Source: a virus. From it: a stretch of 38,632 nt of DNA. The notes below the pieces were generated by a model. The model was given only the letters and a program-made list of their open reading frames with translations, did no database searches and was not told the DNA's origin. Numbering within the stretch: the first letter of the stretch is position 1; each line of letters begins with the position of its first letter. Both the position numbers and the translations under genes were made by a program. The stretch is from IMG/VR virus record IMGVR_UViG_3300044621_002545, positions 1-38,632 of that record. One strand, written 5' to 3'. Below are positions 15,014 to 26,600 of this stretch, piece after piece.

Positions 15014-16774
15014 ATGGCAATTTTTACTATTGTTCGCAACGGTCAAACATATCAACTCAATGGACCTCCTGGGTCTACTGAAGCGCAGGCTGTGGCTGTG
15101 TTGGAAGCACAATTGTTGTCAGGCACTTTGGTAGGACAGTCATCTGGCGCTGTGATAGACTTAAAGTATCAAGTGGCCAATGGTTTAAACTTGGTTGGAA
15201 TACAATTAGAAAGCACCAGAATCAAAGCTGCTGAAGAACTGCCAGCTTCGTTGCCTCCTAACACAATAGGTATCAGTGATATCAATTTACAAAAAAGTGG
15301 CGAACCTGTGGGCACACTGGACGGCGAACAGGTGCGCGGATTGTTGGCACAAAAAGTCAAGCAAGTTAATCAAAGTCTCACAGATGTCAGCAACGACAAA
15401 GGTATTGGACAGTATGGATTGACTTTGCCTCAACTGGAGCAGGCAGGATTTATCAAGCCAGGCACCAGCAATTTACTGGCCACTGGTGTGGCTTTGGCTG
15501 ACATTGTGGCCAATCCAGCAGTGTGGACAGGCAAAGACAACATGGTGAGTCTTGCTGTGTTTGGCGCTAGTGCAGCCTCACAACAAACAGCTCAGCAACT
15601 GGTTTACAATCAAGCGTTCAATTCTTTAACTGCTCAAGGATTGTTGCCCATTGATATTTTGCCCAAAGATTTAGGAGCTGTGCTTAACACAGCAGCAACT
15701 TTTAATGTTGAGACAGCAGCTGATTGGTTGCAAGGACAACTGTCTCCAGAAACTCAGGCCACGCTCAATGCTGTGGCTCGAGCTGGTGAATTTGCTACTT
15801 CAATCAGTCAAGTGGCCACGCTGGCTGGGCAAGGTAGTCTGTCCAGTGCTGTGATGTTGGCAGGGTCAGCCCTGGGTATCAGTGGTGCGGGTCTGGCCCA
15901 AGCCACATCGGCATTGTCGTTGTTTGAAACAGTTTACAATGGCCCGGGGGCCATTGGACAAGCTCTTAGAACCAGTTTTGGATCCTATGGCCAAACACTG
16001 AGTCAACAGTTTGGTCTTGGAGGAGCACTTCAACAGTCATTGTCAGAATTGGCTTCAGTGCCTGGACAAGTGGTCAATCAGGTGCTAGGCGGAATTCAAA
16101 ATGTAGGCATAACCATTGGTGGAGAACTTAGCAGTGCTTTGTCATCGTTGGGAGGATTTTCTGGCCTTGGAAATCTCAGCTCTGCCGTGGGTGCCAATCA
16201 AATTTTTGACGGCTTCGGGTCGTTGGCCACTGACGCATTTGCTACACAGATACCAGGCTTGTTTGACATAACCAGAGTAGATGCCCTGGGCAACGAGTAT
16301 GTGATAAATCTGTTTTCAGAATTGAAATTGGAAGCAGCAGGTTTATTAGACAGTGCTGGTTCGTTGTTTGGAATACAAAATCTTGGCAACAGTTTGTTTG
16401 GCAGTTTCAGCAGCATATCAGGAGTTCTTGATGTGTTAGGGCCTGTTTCAGCTGGAATCAAAGTTTTCACATCATTCTTTGGTGGCGGCAGTCGAGGAGA
16501 TGCTAGCGGTCTAAATTTCAGCCTTGATTGTGTGCCCAGACCTGTGCCTACGTTTCAAAACTGTTATAACAGGGCCACTTGTGATGCAGCTGTGACCAGA
16601 ATCATTGGCGACCCAAGATGTACCAACATCAACTTTGGTACGGTGAGCAATAGTATTCTTGCTCCAATAAGAGTTGATGCCACTGGTATTGCTGCTGCCA
16701 GAGCATTGATTGGTCAGGTACAGGCTCAAGCAGCCAGACAACAAGCTCAGATAGCTTTTGTTGAAGCCGGATAA
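15014..16774 (+). CDS. Unknown 586-aa Ala/Ser/Gly-rich protein between gp5 and gp25
   Basis: I cannot name this protein. It begins with FTIVRNGQTYQLNGPPG followed by an acidic helix (residues 1-36). Around residue 130-155 is a GIGQYGLTLPQLEQAGFIKP segment, which looks like a small helical substrate- or peptidoglycan-binding-like module. The centre (about 180-420) is made of long Ala/Ser/Gly/Gln-rich helices with few charges. A Cys-containing patch (SLDCVPRP, NCYNRATCD, DPRCTNINF) lies near residues 500-545 and may hold disulfides or a metal. The gene sits inside the baseplate operon between spike and gp25, so a virion tip or tail-lumen role is likely, for example a tape-measure-like or ejected protein. 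That is inference. No Shine-Dalgarno site is seen. Confidence 0.55.
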   Translation: MAIFTIVRNGQTYQLNGPPGSTEAQAVAVLEAQLLSGTLVGQSSGAVIDLKYQVANGLNLVGIQLESTRIKAAEELPASLPPNTIGISDINLQKSGEPVGTLDGEQVRGLLAQKVKQVNQSLTDVSNDKGIGQYGLTLPQLEQAGFIKPGTSNLLATGVALADIVANPAVWTGKDNMVSLAVFGASAASQQTAQQLVYNQAFNSLTAQGLLPIDILPKDLGAVLNTAATFNVETAADWLQGQLSPETQATLNAVARAGEFATSISQVATLAGQGSLSSAVMLAGSALGISGAGLAQATSALSLFETVYNGPGAIGQALRTSFGSYGQTLSQQFGLGGALQQSLSELASVPGQVVNQVLGGIQNVGITIGGELSSALSSLGGFSGLGNLSSAVGANQIFDGFGSLATDAFATQIPGLFDITRVDALGNEYVINLFSELKLEAAGLLDSAGSLFGIQNLGNSLFGSFSSISGVLDVLGPVSAGIKVFTSFFGGGSRGDASGLNFSLDCVPRPVPTFQNCYNRATCDAAVTRIIGDPRCTNINFGTVSNSILAPIRVDATGIAAARALIGQVQAQAARQQAQIAFVEAG

Positions 16775-16793
16775 GATTGAGTTTGATCCTGGC

Positions 16794-16801
16794 AATAAAT
16801 A
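16794..16801 (+). promoter_or_regulatory. Late-type element before gp25
   Basis: AATAAATA differs from the T4 late consensus at one position. It ends 4 bases before the gp25 ATG at 16806, too near for a normal leader, so it may serve a leaderless transcript, drive gp6 and beyond, or be coincidental. Confidence 0.35.
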
Positions 16802-16805
16802 GTTC

Positions 16806-17180
16806 ATGACCACCTTTATTGGATTTAACACTCAAAATCAGTTCAAAAAATTCACGTTGATTGACAATGAATTGATCAAAAGGGACTTGCTGAATGCTTT
16901 ACAAATCAGACAAGGTCAACTGCCTGGCCGTCCTGGTTATGGCACAGTGCTATGGGACTATGTTTTTGAGTCATTGGATTCAACTACTGAGCAGGGCATA
17001 CTGAACGAAATTCAACGAGTCATTGCTCAAGACCCTCGCATAGCATTGTCAGATGCTGTGTTGTATCCTCAAAGCAATGGACTTTTGATTGAAGTTCAAC
17101 TTCAGTACGTAACTGGTACCACCAGCGAAACCTTACAGTTATTTTTTGATCAACAAAACAATACTCTGCTAACGGTTTAA
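16806..17180 (+). CDS. 25: Baseplate wedge protein gp25
   Basis: This 124-aa protein belongs to the gp25/GPW family that forms the wedge core clamp with gp6 and triggers sheath polymerisation. T4 gp25 is 132 aa. Family features are visible: IKRDLLNALQIRQGQLPGRP, then YGTVLWDYVFESLD (the conserved GT.LW..LF.. core) and IQRVIAQDPRIALSDAVLYP. The C-terminal strand QLQYVTGTTSETLQLFF closes the fold. It follows the 586-aa gene after 31 bases and precedes gp6, the usual T4-like pairing in aquatic phages. Confidence 0.93.
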   Translation: MTTFIGFNTQNQFKKFTLIDNELIKRDLLNALQIRQGQLPGRPGYGTVLWDYVFESLDSTTEQGILNEIQRVIAQDPRIALSDAVLYPQSNGLLIEVQLQYVTGTTSETLQLFFDQQNNTLLTV

Positions 17181-17184
17181 CCAT

Positions 17185-17199
17185 GCCGTTTTTCACGGC
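17185..17199 (+). other. Short hairpin between gp25 and gp6
   Basis: GCCGT-TTTTC-ACGGC forms a 5-bp stem with a 5-base loop directly upstream of the late-type element at 17200. There is no T-run, so it is not a standard terminator; it might protect or process the mRNA end. Confidence 0.4.
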
Positions 17200-17207
17200 C
17201 ATAAATA
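17200..17207 (+). promoter_or_regulatory. Late promoter element upstream of gp6
   Basis: CATAAATA matches the T4 late consensus at seven of eight positions. It ends 15 bases before the gp6 ATG at 17223, an acceptable leader. It could drive gp6 and the giant gene, which together span 17 kb. Confidence 0.6.
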
Positions 17208-17222
17208 ACAAAAAGTAAAATT

Positions 17223-20200
17223 ATGGCTCGCACCACTAGACAAACTGTAGTATTTGGGGTAGAAGATTGGAAAAGAATCTATCAAACATACCGCGAAGCA
17301 GATTTTCAAAGCTATGACTTTGAGACTCTGCGCAAGGTATTTGTAGACTATCTGCGTCAATACTATCCCGAAACTTTCAACGACTATGTTGAAAGTTCTG
17401 AATTCATTGCTTTGCTGGACGTGATAGCGTTCATGGGACAGGCACTGAGTTTTAGAAATGACCTCAATACCAGAGAGAATTACTTAGACACTGCTGAACG
17501 CCGTGACTCTGTGGTCAAGCTGGCTGATTTGGTAGCGTATACTCCCAAAAGAAATCAAGCTGCGGAAGGTTTGTTGAAGGTATTCAGTGTGGCCACCACT
17601 GAAAACATTGCAGATTTCAATGGTATCAATCTCAGCAACATCACGGTGAATTGGAATGATCCTACCAATCTCAACTGGCAAGAACAATTTACCGCAATTA
17701 TCAATGCTGCGTTGGTGGACAGTCAAAAAATAGGAAAACCAGCCAATCGAACCACAATTCTTGATGTTAGAACTGATGAATATACCATCAATTTGATTCC
17801 TGGGTTTTTGCCAGTGATCTCTTACAACAGCACAGTGGACGGTATCAGCATGCCGTTTGAAGCTGTGAGTGCTAGCACCATTGGCCAATCTTATATCTAC
17901 GAACCATCGCCGCTGCCTGTGGGCAAGTTCAATGTTTTGTTCCGCAACGATCAACAAGGTTTTGAAAGCGCCAACACTGGTTATTTCTTTTTGTTCAAAC
18001 AAGGTGTGTTGACCAACGTTGATTTCAATTTGGCTGAAGCTGTGGTCAACCGCACAGTGCCTGTCAATGTTGAAGGAGTCAACAACCAAGATCACTGGCT
18101 GTTTCAGCTAGACACCGTGGGCAACGTTCAATTTGAATGGGAATACGTGGAAAGTACCTATGCCGCAGCGGTAGAACAACTGGCTCCAGACCAACGCAAA
18201 TTGTACAGCATTACCAGTCGCTCCAACGATCAAATTACATTGACTTTTGGCGATGGAGTGTTTAGTTCAGTGCCAGTTGGATTTTTCAGATGTTATGTAA
18301 GAGCCAGCAATGGTCTGACTTACATTATCAATCCTGAAGAAATGCAAAGTGTTGTGATTCCCATCACCTATGTCAGTAGAACAGGCAATCGCGAAGTAAT
18401 CACTTTTACCTGTGGTATTACGCAACCTGTGAGCAATGCTCAAAGTCGAGAAACTCTGGCTGAGATCAAACAACGTGCTCCTGCTCGTTATTACACACAG
18501 AACCGCATGGTCAACGGTGAAGATTACAACAACTTCCCGTTCACACTGTACAACTCCATTATCAAAAGCAAGGCTGTGAATCGTGCCAGCATTGGCACCA
18601 GTAGATATCTTGACTTGGTTGACAACACTGGCAAATACAGTTCCACCAACAGCTTTGGCAGTGACGGCGCCCTATGGGAAGAAAATGTATCACCAACTTT
18701 CTTGTTCACATGGTCCAGTGTGAATGAAATTGCCAGCACAATTATCAATCAAGTAGAGCCATTGTTGGTTGACTATGGTTTCACCCAGTTTTACAATGCC
18801 AACTTTCCACGGCCCAATCTCAGTGGACTGTTGATATCATGGCAACAAAGTACCACTCTTATCAATGAAACCACTGGCTATTTCAAAGGCGCATCTGGCT
18901 CTCCGTATCCGATAGGTCCGCTGACCACCAGCAATGCCAAATTTATAGCAGTTGGATCTTTGGTCAAGTTTGAGCCACCAGCAGGATACTTTTTTGATGC
19001 CAACAACAGACTGAAATTAGGCACACCTACCTTGCCTGATGAAAAAGTTGAAATCTGGGCCAGCCCCACAGAAATTTTTGTTGACGGCACCAACCAAGGT
19101 CAGGGTAATCTTGCCAATGGATCTGGTCCAGTGGTATTCAACAACTTCATACCCACTGGTGCCATCCCTACAGAAGTCATTCCACTGTTGGTCACTGATC
19201 TTTCTACTACCATTGAAAATGAAATGATTGCTCAAATTGAGCTGTATAGAAATTTTGGCCTAGGGTATGACAGCACTGGTTCTGTGACTGGCACGCCGTA
19301 CAGCTGGTATGTGATTACTTCTACCAATATTGATGCCAACGGTGATTGGAGCCAACAATATGCTGGCAACACGTCGGGTGCTAACCTTGATGCCAGCTGG
19401 GTGGTAAAATTTACCACTGATGGCGAAACTTATACCGTTACCAGCCGAGCATTGGTCTACTACTTTGGCAGTGTGTTACAGACCAGATTTTTCTTTGAAT
19501 CTGGACAGCGTATCTATGACAGCCGCACAGGCACAGTGATCAGCGACTTTGTCAAAGTTCTCAAAGTCAACAGTCAGCCTGACAGCAGTTTTCCTCTTTA
19601 CACTGATTACAGTCTCAGCATTGTTGGCCAACCAGTTCAAAGTGATGGATATGTAGATGATTTTCAGGTCTTGGTCAGTTATCAAGACATTGACAGTGAT
19701 GGCATTGCCGACGATCCTGACTTTTTTGATGCCATTGTGGCACCATCTGTAAACCCAAATGCCAAGTTGGTATTTTTTGAAAAGACTGTGGACTTTGACA
19801 ATTTACAAAGATATCTGCTGGTCAACCCTGACAGAGTCAATACCAATTATGCCACAGAAAACGACATTGAGTTAGTGAAATTTGAGTTTGTTGACGGACA
19901 GATATTTTACGCTACACAAGAACAAAAATTCTTCCAGTTGGTCATTTCGGGTCTCAACATCAGAACATTGGTGGATGTTACCAATGAATGGTTGGTTCGT
20001 ACTGGGCGTAATGCTTTGTACTATCAGTACAGACACAATGCTCCGCTGACAGCCAGAATTGATCCAGGCACTACCAATATCATTGACATCTATGTTGTAA
20101 CACAAACCTACTATACTCAATATCTAAATTGGATTAGAGATACCACTGGCACAGTGCCTGAACCCGCACAGCCTACTTTACAGCAGCTGACCAATGAATA

Positions 20201-20648
20201 TCAAGGACTGGATCAATACAAAATGATCAGTGACAATGTGTTGGTCAACAGTGTGTCATTTAAGCCACTGTTTGGTCCCAAAGCAGCCGCCGACTTACAG
20301 GCCACTATCAAAATTATCAAAGCTCCCAATGTGGTTGTCAGTGACAGTGAAGTCAAAAACACAGTGGTGTCATTGATGAATACATATTTTTCAATTGAAG
20401 CTTTTGATTTTGGTGACACATTTTACTTCAGTGAACTGGCTGCTTACATTCATAAAAATGCTGGAAGCATAATAAGTTCAGTGGTATTGGTTCCACTGGA
20501 TCCACAAAAGTATTTTGGCGACTTGTATGAAATAAGATCAGCACCCAATGAAATATTTGTCAACGCAGCTGGAGTAGAAAACATACAAGTTATTTCAGCG
20601 TTGACCAGTACCAACTTGAGAACAGCACCAGGCAGCGGAGTGATTTAA
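17223..20648 (+). CDS. 6: Baseplate wedge protein gp6
   Basis: This 1141-aa protein starts with the strongly conserved gp6 N-terminal helices: FETLRKVFVDYLRQYYPETF, DYVESSEFIALLDVIAFMG, RNDLNTRENYLDTAERRDSV and VVKLADLVAYTPKRN. A baseplate-J-like part follows, with RAPARYYTQNRMVNGEDYNN near residues 416-435. gp6 dimers form the ring that links the wedges. T4 gp6 is 660 aa; the extra length lies mostly in the centre and C-terminal half, with beta-rich segments such as a DIDSDGIADDPDFFD acidic loop. The final part (KMISDNVLVNSVSFKPLFGP onward) resembles the gp6 dimer-forming end. The stop overlaps the giant gene's ATG as TAATG (20646-20650). Confidence 0.92.
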   Translation: MARTTRQTVVFGVEDWKRIYQTYREADFQSYDFETLRKVFVDYLRQYYPETFNDYVESSEFIALLDVIAFMGQALSFRNDLNTRENYLDTAERRDSVVKLADLVAYTPKRNQAAEGLLKVFSVATTENIADFNGINLSNITVNWNDPTNLNWQEQFTAIINAALVDSQKIGKPANRTTILDVRTDEYTINLIPGFLPVISYNSTVDGISMPFEAVSASTIGQSYIYEPSPLPVGKFNVLFRNDQQGFESANTGYFFLFKQGVLTNVDFNLAEAVVNRTVPVNVEGVNNQDHWLFQLDTVGNVQFEWEYVESTYAAAVEQLAPDQRKLYSITSRSNDQITLTFGDGVFSSVPVGFFRCYVRASNGLTYIINPEEMQSVVIPITYVSRTGNREVITFTCGITQPVSNAQSRETLAEIKQRAPARYYTQNRMVNGEDYNNFPFTLYNSIIKSKAVNRASIGTSRYLDLVDNTGKYSSTNSFGSDGALWEENVSPTFLFTWSSVNEIASTIINQVEPLLVDYGFTQFYNANFPRPNLSGLLISWQQSTTLINETTGYFKGASGSPYPIGPLTTSNAKFIAVGSLVKFEPPAGYFFDANNRLKLGTPTLPDEKVEIWASPTEIFVDGTNQGQGNLANGSGPVVFNNFIPTGAIPTEVIPLLVTDLSTTIENEMIAQIELYRNFGLGYDSTGSVTGTPYSWYVITSTNIDANGDWSQQYAGNTSGANLDASWVVKFTTDGETYTVTSRALVYYFGSVLQTRFFFESGQRIYDSRTGTVISDFVKVLKVNSQPDSSFPLYTDYSLSIVGQPVQSDGYVDDFQVLVSYQDIDSDGIADDPDFFDAIVAPSVNPNAKLVFFEKTVDFDNLQRYLLVNPDRVNTNYATENDIELVKFEFVDGQIFYATQEQKFFQLVISGLNIRTLVDVTNEWLVRTGRNALYYQYRHNAPLTARIDPGTTNIIDIYVVTQTYYTQYLNWIRDTTGTVPEPAQPTLQQLTNEYQGLDQYKMISDNVLVNSVSFKPLFGPKAAADLQATIKIIKAPNVVVSDSEVKNTVVSLMNTYFSIEAFDFGDTFYFSELAAYIHKNAGSIISSVVLVPLDPQKYFGDLYEIRSAPNEIFVNAAGVENIQVISALTSTNLRTAPGSGVI

Positions 20649-23600
20649 TGGCCACAACCAGAACAGTGGATCTTCTTCCACCAATTTTTCAAACTCAAAC
20701 TAACCGACAGTTTTTGAGTGCCACGCTGGACCAACTCACTCAAGAACCGCAGTTCAAAAAAACACAAGGATACATTGGTCGTAGACTGGGGCCAGGAGTC
20801 ACTGTTGATCAAAACTATGTCACCGAACCCACGGCTCAACGCAGCAATTATCAGCTTGAGCCAGGTGTGCTGCGAGTTGATCCAGACAACAATGCCAAAA
20901 TTTTAGACATCATACCCTATCCGGGTATTCTTGATTCTATAAGCACACAAGGCGGATATGTCAATCGTGCTGATCGTTTGTTTACCAGCGAATACTACAC
21001 CTTTGACCCTTTTGTTGACTATGACAAGTTTGTAAATTATGGTCAATATTACTGGGTGCCTGAAGGTCCATTGGCAGTGGATGTCAGCGCCACTGACATT
21101 CCTTACACAGATGATTTTACAGTAACCAGAACCAGCACTGGATACAAATTTAGCGGTGTGGCCGGCACCAATCCTATTTTGTATCTGGCTCGCGGTGGCA
21201 CTTATACTTTTGCCGCTAATCAACCTGGGTTTAATTTTTGGATTCAGGCCACACCAGGTGTAAATGGGCGGTTGCCTTTTTATCCCAACATTAGCAGCAG
21301 AACTGTGCTTGGCACAGAAAACAACGGAGAAGATTCAGGCACCATAACATTCAATGTGCCTGACAAAACAGCACAGCAGTTTTATTATGATTTGCCCAGC
21401 ATTGGCTCTGTTGATCTCATCACATCTCTACAGTTTTCGCAGATCCAAGGTCAAAATCCAGTGACTTTTGTGGCCACTCAAGGTGGCATTGACGGTATAA
21501 CCAATCTCAATGGTCGCACACTGATTTTCATCAATGATTCAGTGGAAGATCCTGCTCGCAGCATATGGCGTATCAATTACATCACTAGTGGGCTAGGCAA
21601 CATTACCATGAATTTGGAGTTGGTACAGGCAGTATCTAATTTTCAAAAGTTCAGTATTGTGTTTGGATCAGTGTACAGCAACACCAACTGGTACAAAAAT
21701 GCTTTTGGACAATGGGAACAGATTCCGTTGCTGACAGCGGTACAAGATGTGTTGTACTATCAGGACTCCGAGAATCCAGACTTTTTTGGTTTTATCAAAT
21801 TGGTGGAATTGGCAGACAATCCCACTCTTGACATTGATGACATTTTGGGCCAACCCAATTACACCAGTCCCAATGGGGTGGTGTTCACCAACAATCTTCA
21901 AGTTATTTTCCGAGGGCCTACCTCGCCTGCCAGTTATTCCAATCAAGCATATTACGTAGCTGGTGTTGGATCTGCCATTGAACTGTTGCCTGTGAGCGAA
22001 TTCATCACTCCAGAGCCCTATACCAACAGCGCCACTATTCCCTATGACAGCACAGCTTATGACAGCACACCCTATGATGCGGCACTGAATCAACCATTGA
22101 TACCTGACTATCTGGTCATGGCATTGAACAGCCCTGATCGCAACGCCTGGGCACGTACCAACCGTTGGTTCCATGTTGATGTGTTGGTGGCCGCCGCTGA
22201 GTATAACAACAGTGAGTTGGTGCTGGACAACTTTTATCGAGCCAAACGTCCTATTTTAGAGTATCGCGGCGGTCTTAGACTGTTCAACATGGGCACTCAA
22301 AGCAAACAGCCCATTGACATCATTGATTTTTCAAGCACCGATGCATTGAGCAACATCAATGGCTCACTGGGCTACGGCATTGACGGATACAGTTTTGTTC
22401 AAGGCACTAGAGTAATTTTTGCTGCGGATCAGGATCCTCAGGTTCGCAACAAAATTTACGTGGTCAATTTTATCAGTCCAGACGGCACTGGTGACGGATC
22501 GTCAATTCCGCAGCCTATTATAAACTTGGTGCCGGCCAATGACAGCGAAGTGCTGGCCAATCAGTGTGTGGTCTGTATCAGTGGCAACACGCTTCAAGGA
22601 GTGAGTTTTTGGTTTGATGGTGTTGAATGGACACAGGCACAACTCAAGACTCAGGTCAACCAAGCTCCGTTGTTTGATGTGTTTGACAGCAACGGCATCA
22701 GTTTTGGCAACAAAGTTCGTTATCCCAGCAGCAGTTTCACCGGAAACAAACTGTTCAGCTATGCCATTGGATCTGGACAACGTGATCCTGTGCTGAACTT
22801 TGCTCTGCGTTATCTCAGCATTAGAAATGTTGGTGACATTGTGTTTGACAACAATTTGTACACTGACAGTTTTATCTACCTACAAGATTTGATAGCACAG
22901 ACTTTGCCAGTGAGCACAGGTTTTGTACATCAGTACAGTGATCGTACTGTGTATAAAAAACAAACCGGATGGCAAACAGCCGCAGTTGCCAGTAAGATTT
23001 ATCAACAGTTTGAGTTTTCTTATGTCAACGGAACGTCGTTGGTGTTGGATGTGCCAGCACTGCCAGTTGACACTGTGCCCAGTGTCAAAGTGTATGTTGA
23101 CAACGTTTTTCAAGACATTGGCACATATTCTTACAGTGTTCAAGGCCAAAAAACTGTTGTGACATTGGATGACAACCTGATAACCACAAGTCAACGTGTG
23201 GTTGTATTGGTCCTAAGCAACACAGCCAGCTCTGTTGGTTTTTACCAAGTGGCAGCCAATCTTGAAAACAATCCTTTCAATGTCAACAGTTCAACTTTTA
23301 CTCTGGGCTCAATTAGAACGCACTACGAAACCATTGCTCAAAATTTGTTGAATTTTTCAGGGCAGGTCAATGGTGCCAACAATACCAGAGACCTTGGCAA
23401 CATTGTGCCTTTTGGTTTGAATATTTTACAACAGAGTTCGCCACTGACGCTGACTGGTTATTTTTCACGCAGCAGTCAGTACAATGTTTGGCGAGCCATT
23501 CAGTTCAACGGCCAAGAGTATGAAAAATTCAAAGCGCAACTGTTGAACATTGTGGTGACCAATGATTATATCAATCTGTCTATTTCTGAAACACTCACAC

Positions 23601-26600
23601 AGGCCATAGCAGATTTGACCCTGGGCAGACTTGATACCAATCCATTTTATTGGAGTGACATGCTGCCGCATGGCAGCACCTATGAGCAAACAGTGTACAC
23701 GGTATCGCCTATATCTACCAATGTGTTTGACACACAACAGATTTACAATTATGCCAGTGCCAACTATCAAGGCTTGTTGGTTTACTACAACGGAGATACA
23801 CTGTTGACAAGAGGCATTGAGTATGAGGTCAATGCCAATGCTCCAACTATCACAGTAAACATTCCGCTGGCAGTGGGCGATACAATCACTGTTCAGGAAT
23901 ATGCCACCACCTATGGCAGTTTTGTTCCCAACACACCTACCAAAATGGGTCTATATCCAGCGTTTATACCTGAGATATATTTGGACACTACTTACATCAC
24001 GCCCACGCTGGTAATTCGTGGCCACGACGGCAGCATAACCAAGTGTTTTGGCGATTTTCGCGATCAGTTGCTGCTTCAATTTGAACTGAGAATATACAAC
24101 AATCTCAAACTGGAAAACAATCCTGTACCATTGACTGCGGCCGATGTTGTTCCTGGGCAGTTCAGACAAACTGATTATTCATTGAGTGAAATCAATACCA
24201 TACTCAGTGAAGACTTTTTGATTTGGTCTAGCTGGAACAAGCTTGACTATGTGACTCAAGATTACACCACAAATCAGTTCTCCTGGAACTATCAAGCAGC
24301 CAGCAACAAACTGTCGCCAACCAATGGTCCACTGAGAATAGGTGCCTGGCGCGGACTTTATCAGTATTTCTACGATACCATTTATCCCAACACCAGACCG
24401 TGGGAAATGCTGGGCTTTGCTATACAACCTGATTGGTGGCAAATAGAGTATGGTCCTGCTCCCTACACCGGCGATAACTTGGTGTTGTGGGACGATCTGG
24501 CTCAGGGGCTGGTCAAGGATCCCAATGGTCCGTATATCTTGCCTCAGTATGCTAGGCCACAACTGACACAGGTCATTCCAGCTGGATCTGAAGGAGAACT
24601 GCTGAGTCCGTTGTTCAGTGTGGTTGGCAACTACGACAGCAACACTTTCCGCGCCAGCTGGATATTTGGCGACGATGGACCAACTGAAAATGCCTGGCGT
24701 ACCAGCAGTTCGTATCCATTTGCTGTGATGAGATTGTTGGCGTTGACCAGACCAGCAGAATTTTTCAGCCTGTTTGCTGACAGAGATCTTTATCGTTTTG
24801 ATACGTCACTGGATCAGTACGTGTACAACGGCCGTTACAGATTGGATGCCAATGGCATTGAAGTCTATGGCGACGGCACCAGCAAAGCCAGTTACATCAA
24901 CTGGATTGTGGATTACAATCGAGTCAGTGGCATTGACAGCACACGAGACTTGACAGTGGCGTTGAGCAACTTAGACGTAAGACTGTGTTACCGCATGGCC
25001 AGCTTCAGTGCCAAGAATTACATTCAAGTCTACAGCGAGCGCAGCAGTCCCGAAAGCACCAACAGCAGTTTGTTGCTGCCAGACGAGAGTTACAACTTAC
25101 TGTTCTATAAAAATACGCCTTTTGCTTCATTGACTTACAGCAGCGTGATGATTCAAAAACAGGCCAACGGTTATTCAGTTTGGGGATACAGCGTCAATGA
25201 TCCTTACTTTACTGTGTTGGTCAGCGAAATCAATGGTGCCACAAGACAGATCAGTTCAGGCGGCGTCACTGTGTCAGTGCCACGAAATTACACCAACAAT
25301 GTGGTAAGGGTACCATACGGATATGTGTTTACCAATGCCACCATTGTGGCTGACTTTTTGTTGAGCTACAGTGCTTATCTTGAATCCCAAGGTATGATAT
25401 TTGATTCTAGAGAAAATGGTTACACTCTTAATTGGAATCAAATGGTCAATGAATTCTTGTACTTTTCCACACAAGGCTGGGCCGACGGCACAGTGATCAA
25501 TCTCAATCCTGCTGCTACCAAATTGATGATCACTAGACCCGAATCCATAGTTGACGACATCAGTGTTCAAACATTGGAACAACAGGTTCTCAATCAAGAC
25601 AGCAGAACCTTAGATGCCAGAAACTTGATAGTTGATCGCTATGACAACACATTTGTGGTTGAGAGTGTGACAGGGCAAACTATCAATTTGTTGACTGTGA
25701 AGTTTGTGTCTTTTGAACACATGCTGGTGTTTGACAATGTCAGTATTTTCAATGACTTGATATACGAGCCAGCCACTGGCGCCAGACAATCAAGATTGAA
25801 TTTACAGGCTTCGACCACCATGGATTGGAATGGACAGCTCAATGCCAGTGGCTTTTTGTTGAATCAAGACAATGTTCAAGAATGGCAGCCTTTTAGAAAG
25901 TATACCAAAGGCGATCTAGTGCTGTGGAAAAACAACTACTACAGCGCCAACACCATTGTACAGCCCAGTGCTGAATTTCGCATCATGGACTGGAGCCAGA
26001 GCGACTATACCAAAATTCAACAAGGACTGTTGCCTAACTTGGCCAACAAGAGCGATCAATTGGCCCAAACGTACAGTATTTACACAGCCAATTTAGAACG
26101 TGATCAGGATTTGTTCTCTTACGGACTGATTGGATTTAGACCAAGACAGTACATGGCTGCATTGAATCTTGACGATGTTAGTCAAGTAAACCTTTACAGT
26201 CAATTTTTGCCTATCAAAGGTTCTATCAGAGCAGCAGAAATTTTCAAGTTTGCCGACCTTGGTCGAGGCACTGCTGAGTATGATATCTATGAAAATTGGG
26301 CGCTGCTGCGAGCTACCTACGGAGCCAATGCCAATAGAAGTTACTACGAGTTAAGACTGAACGAAGCTTTATTGGAATCAAATCCCAGTATCATTCAAGT
26401 TATAAACAATCAACAAATCAGCGACGCTGATCAAACAGTGACTGTGGACAACATTTGGAAAAGCAGTTACAAAATTACCAGTCCAGATATTCTAAAAACT
26501 TCCTTGATATCTGACTACGTGTTGCCCACAGCGGGCTATGTCAATGAAGATGATGTTGATATCACAGTGTTCAACATTGATGATCCACAGTCGCTGAATG

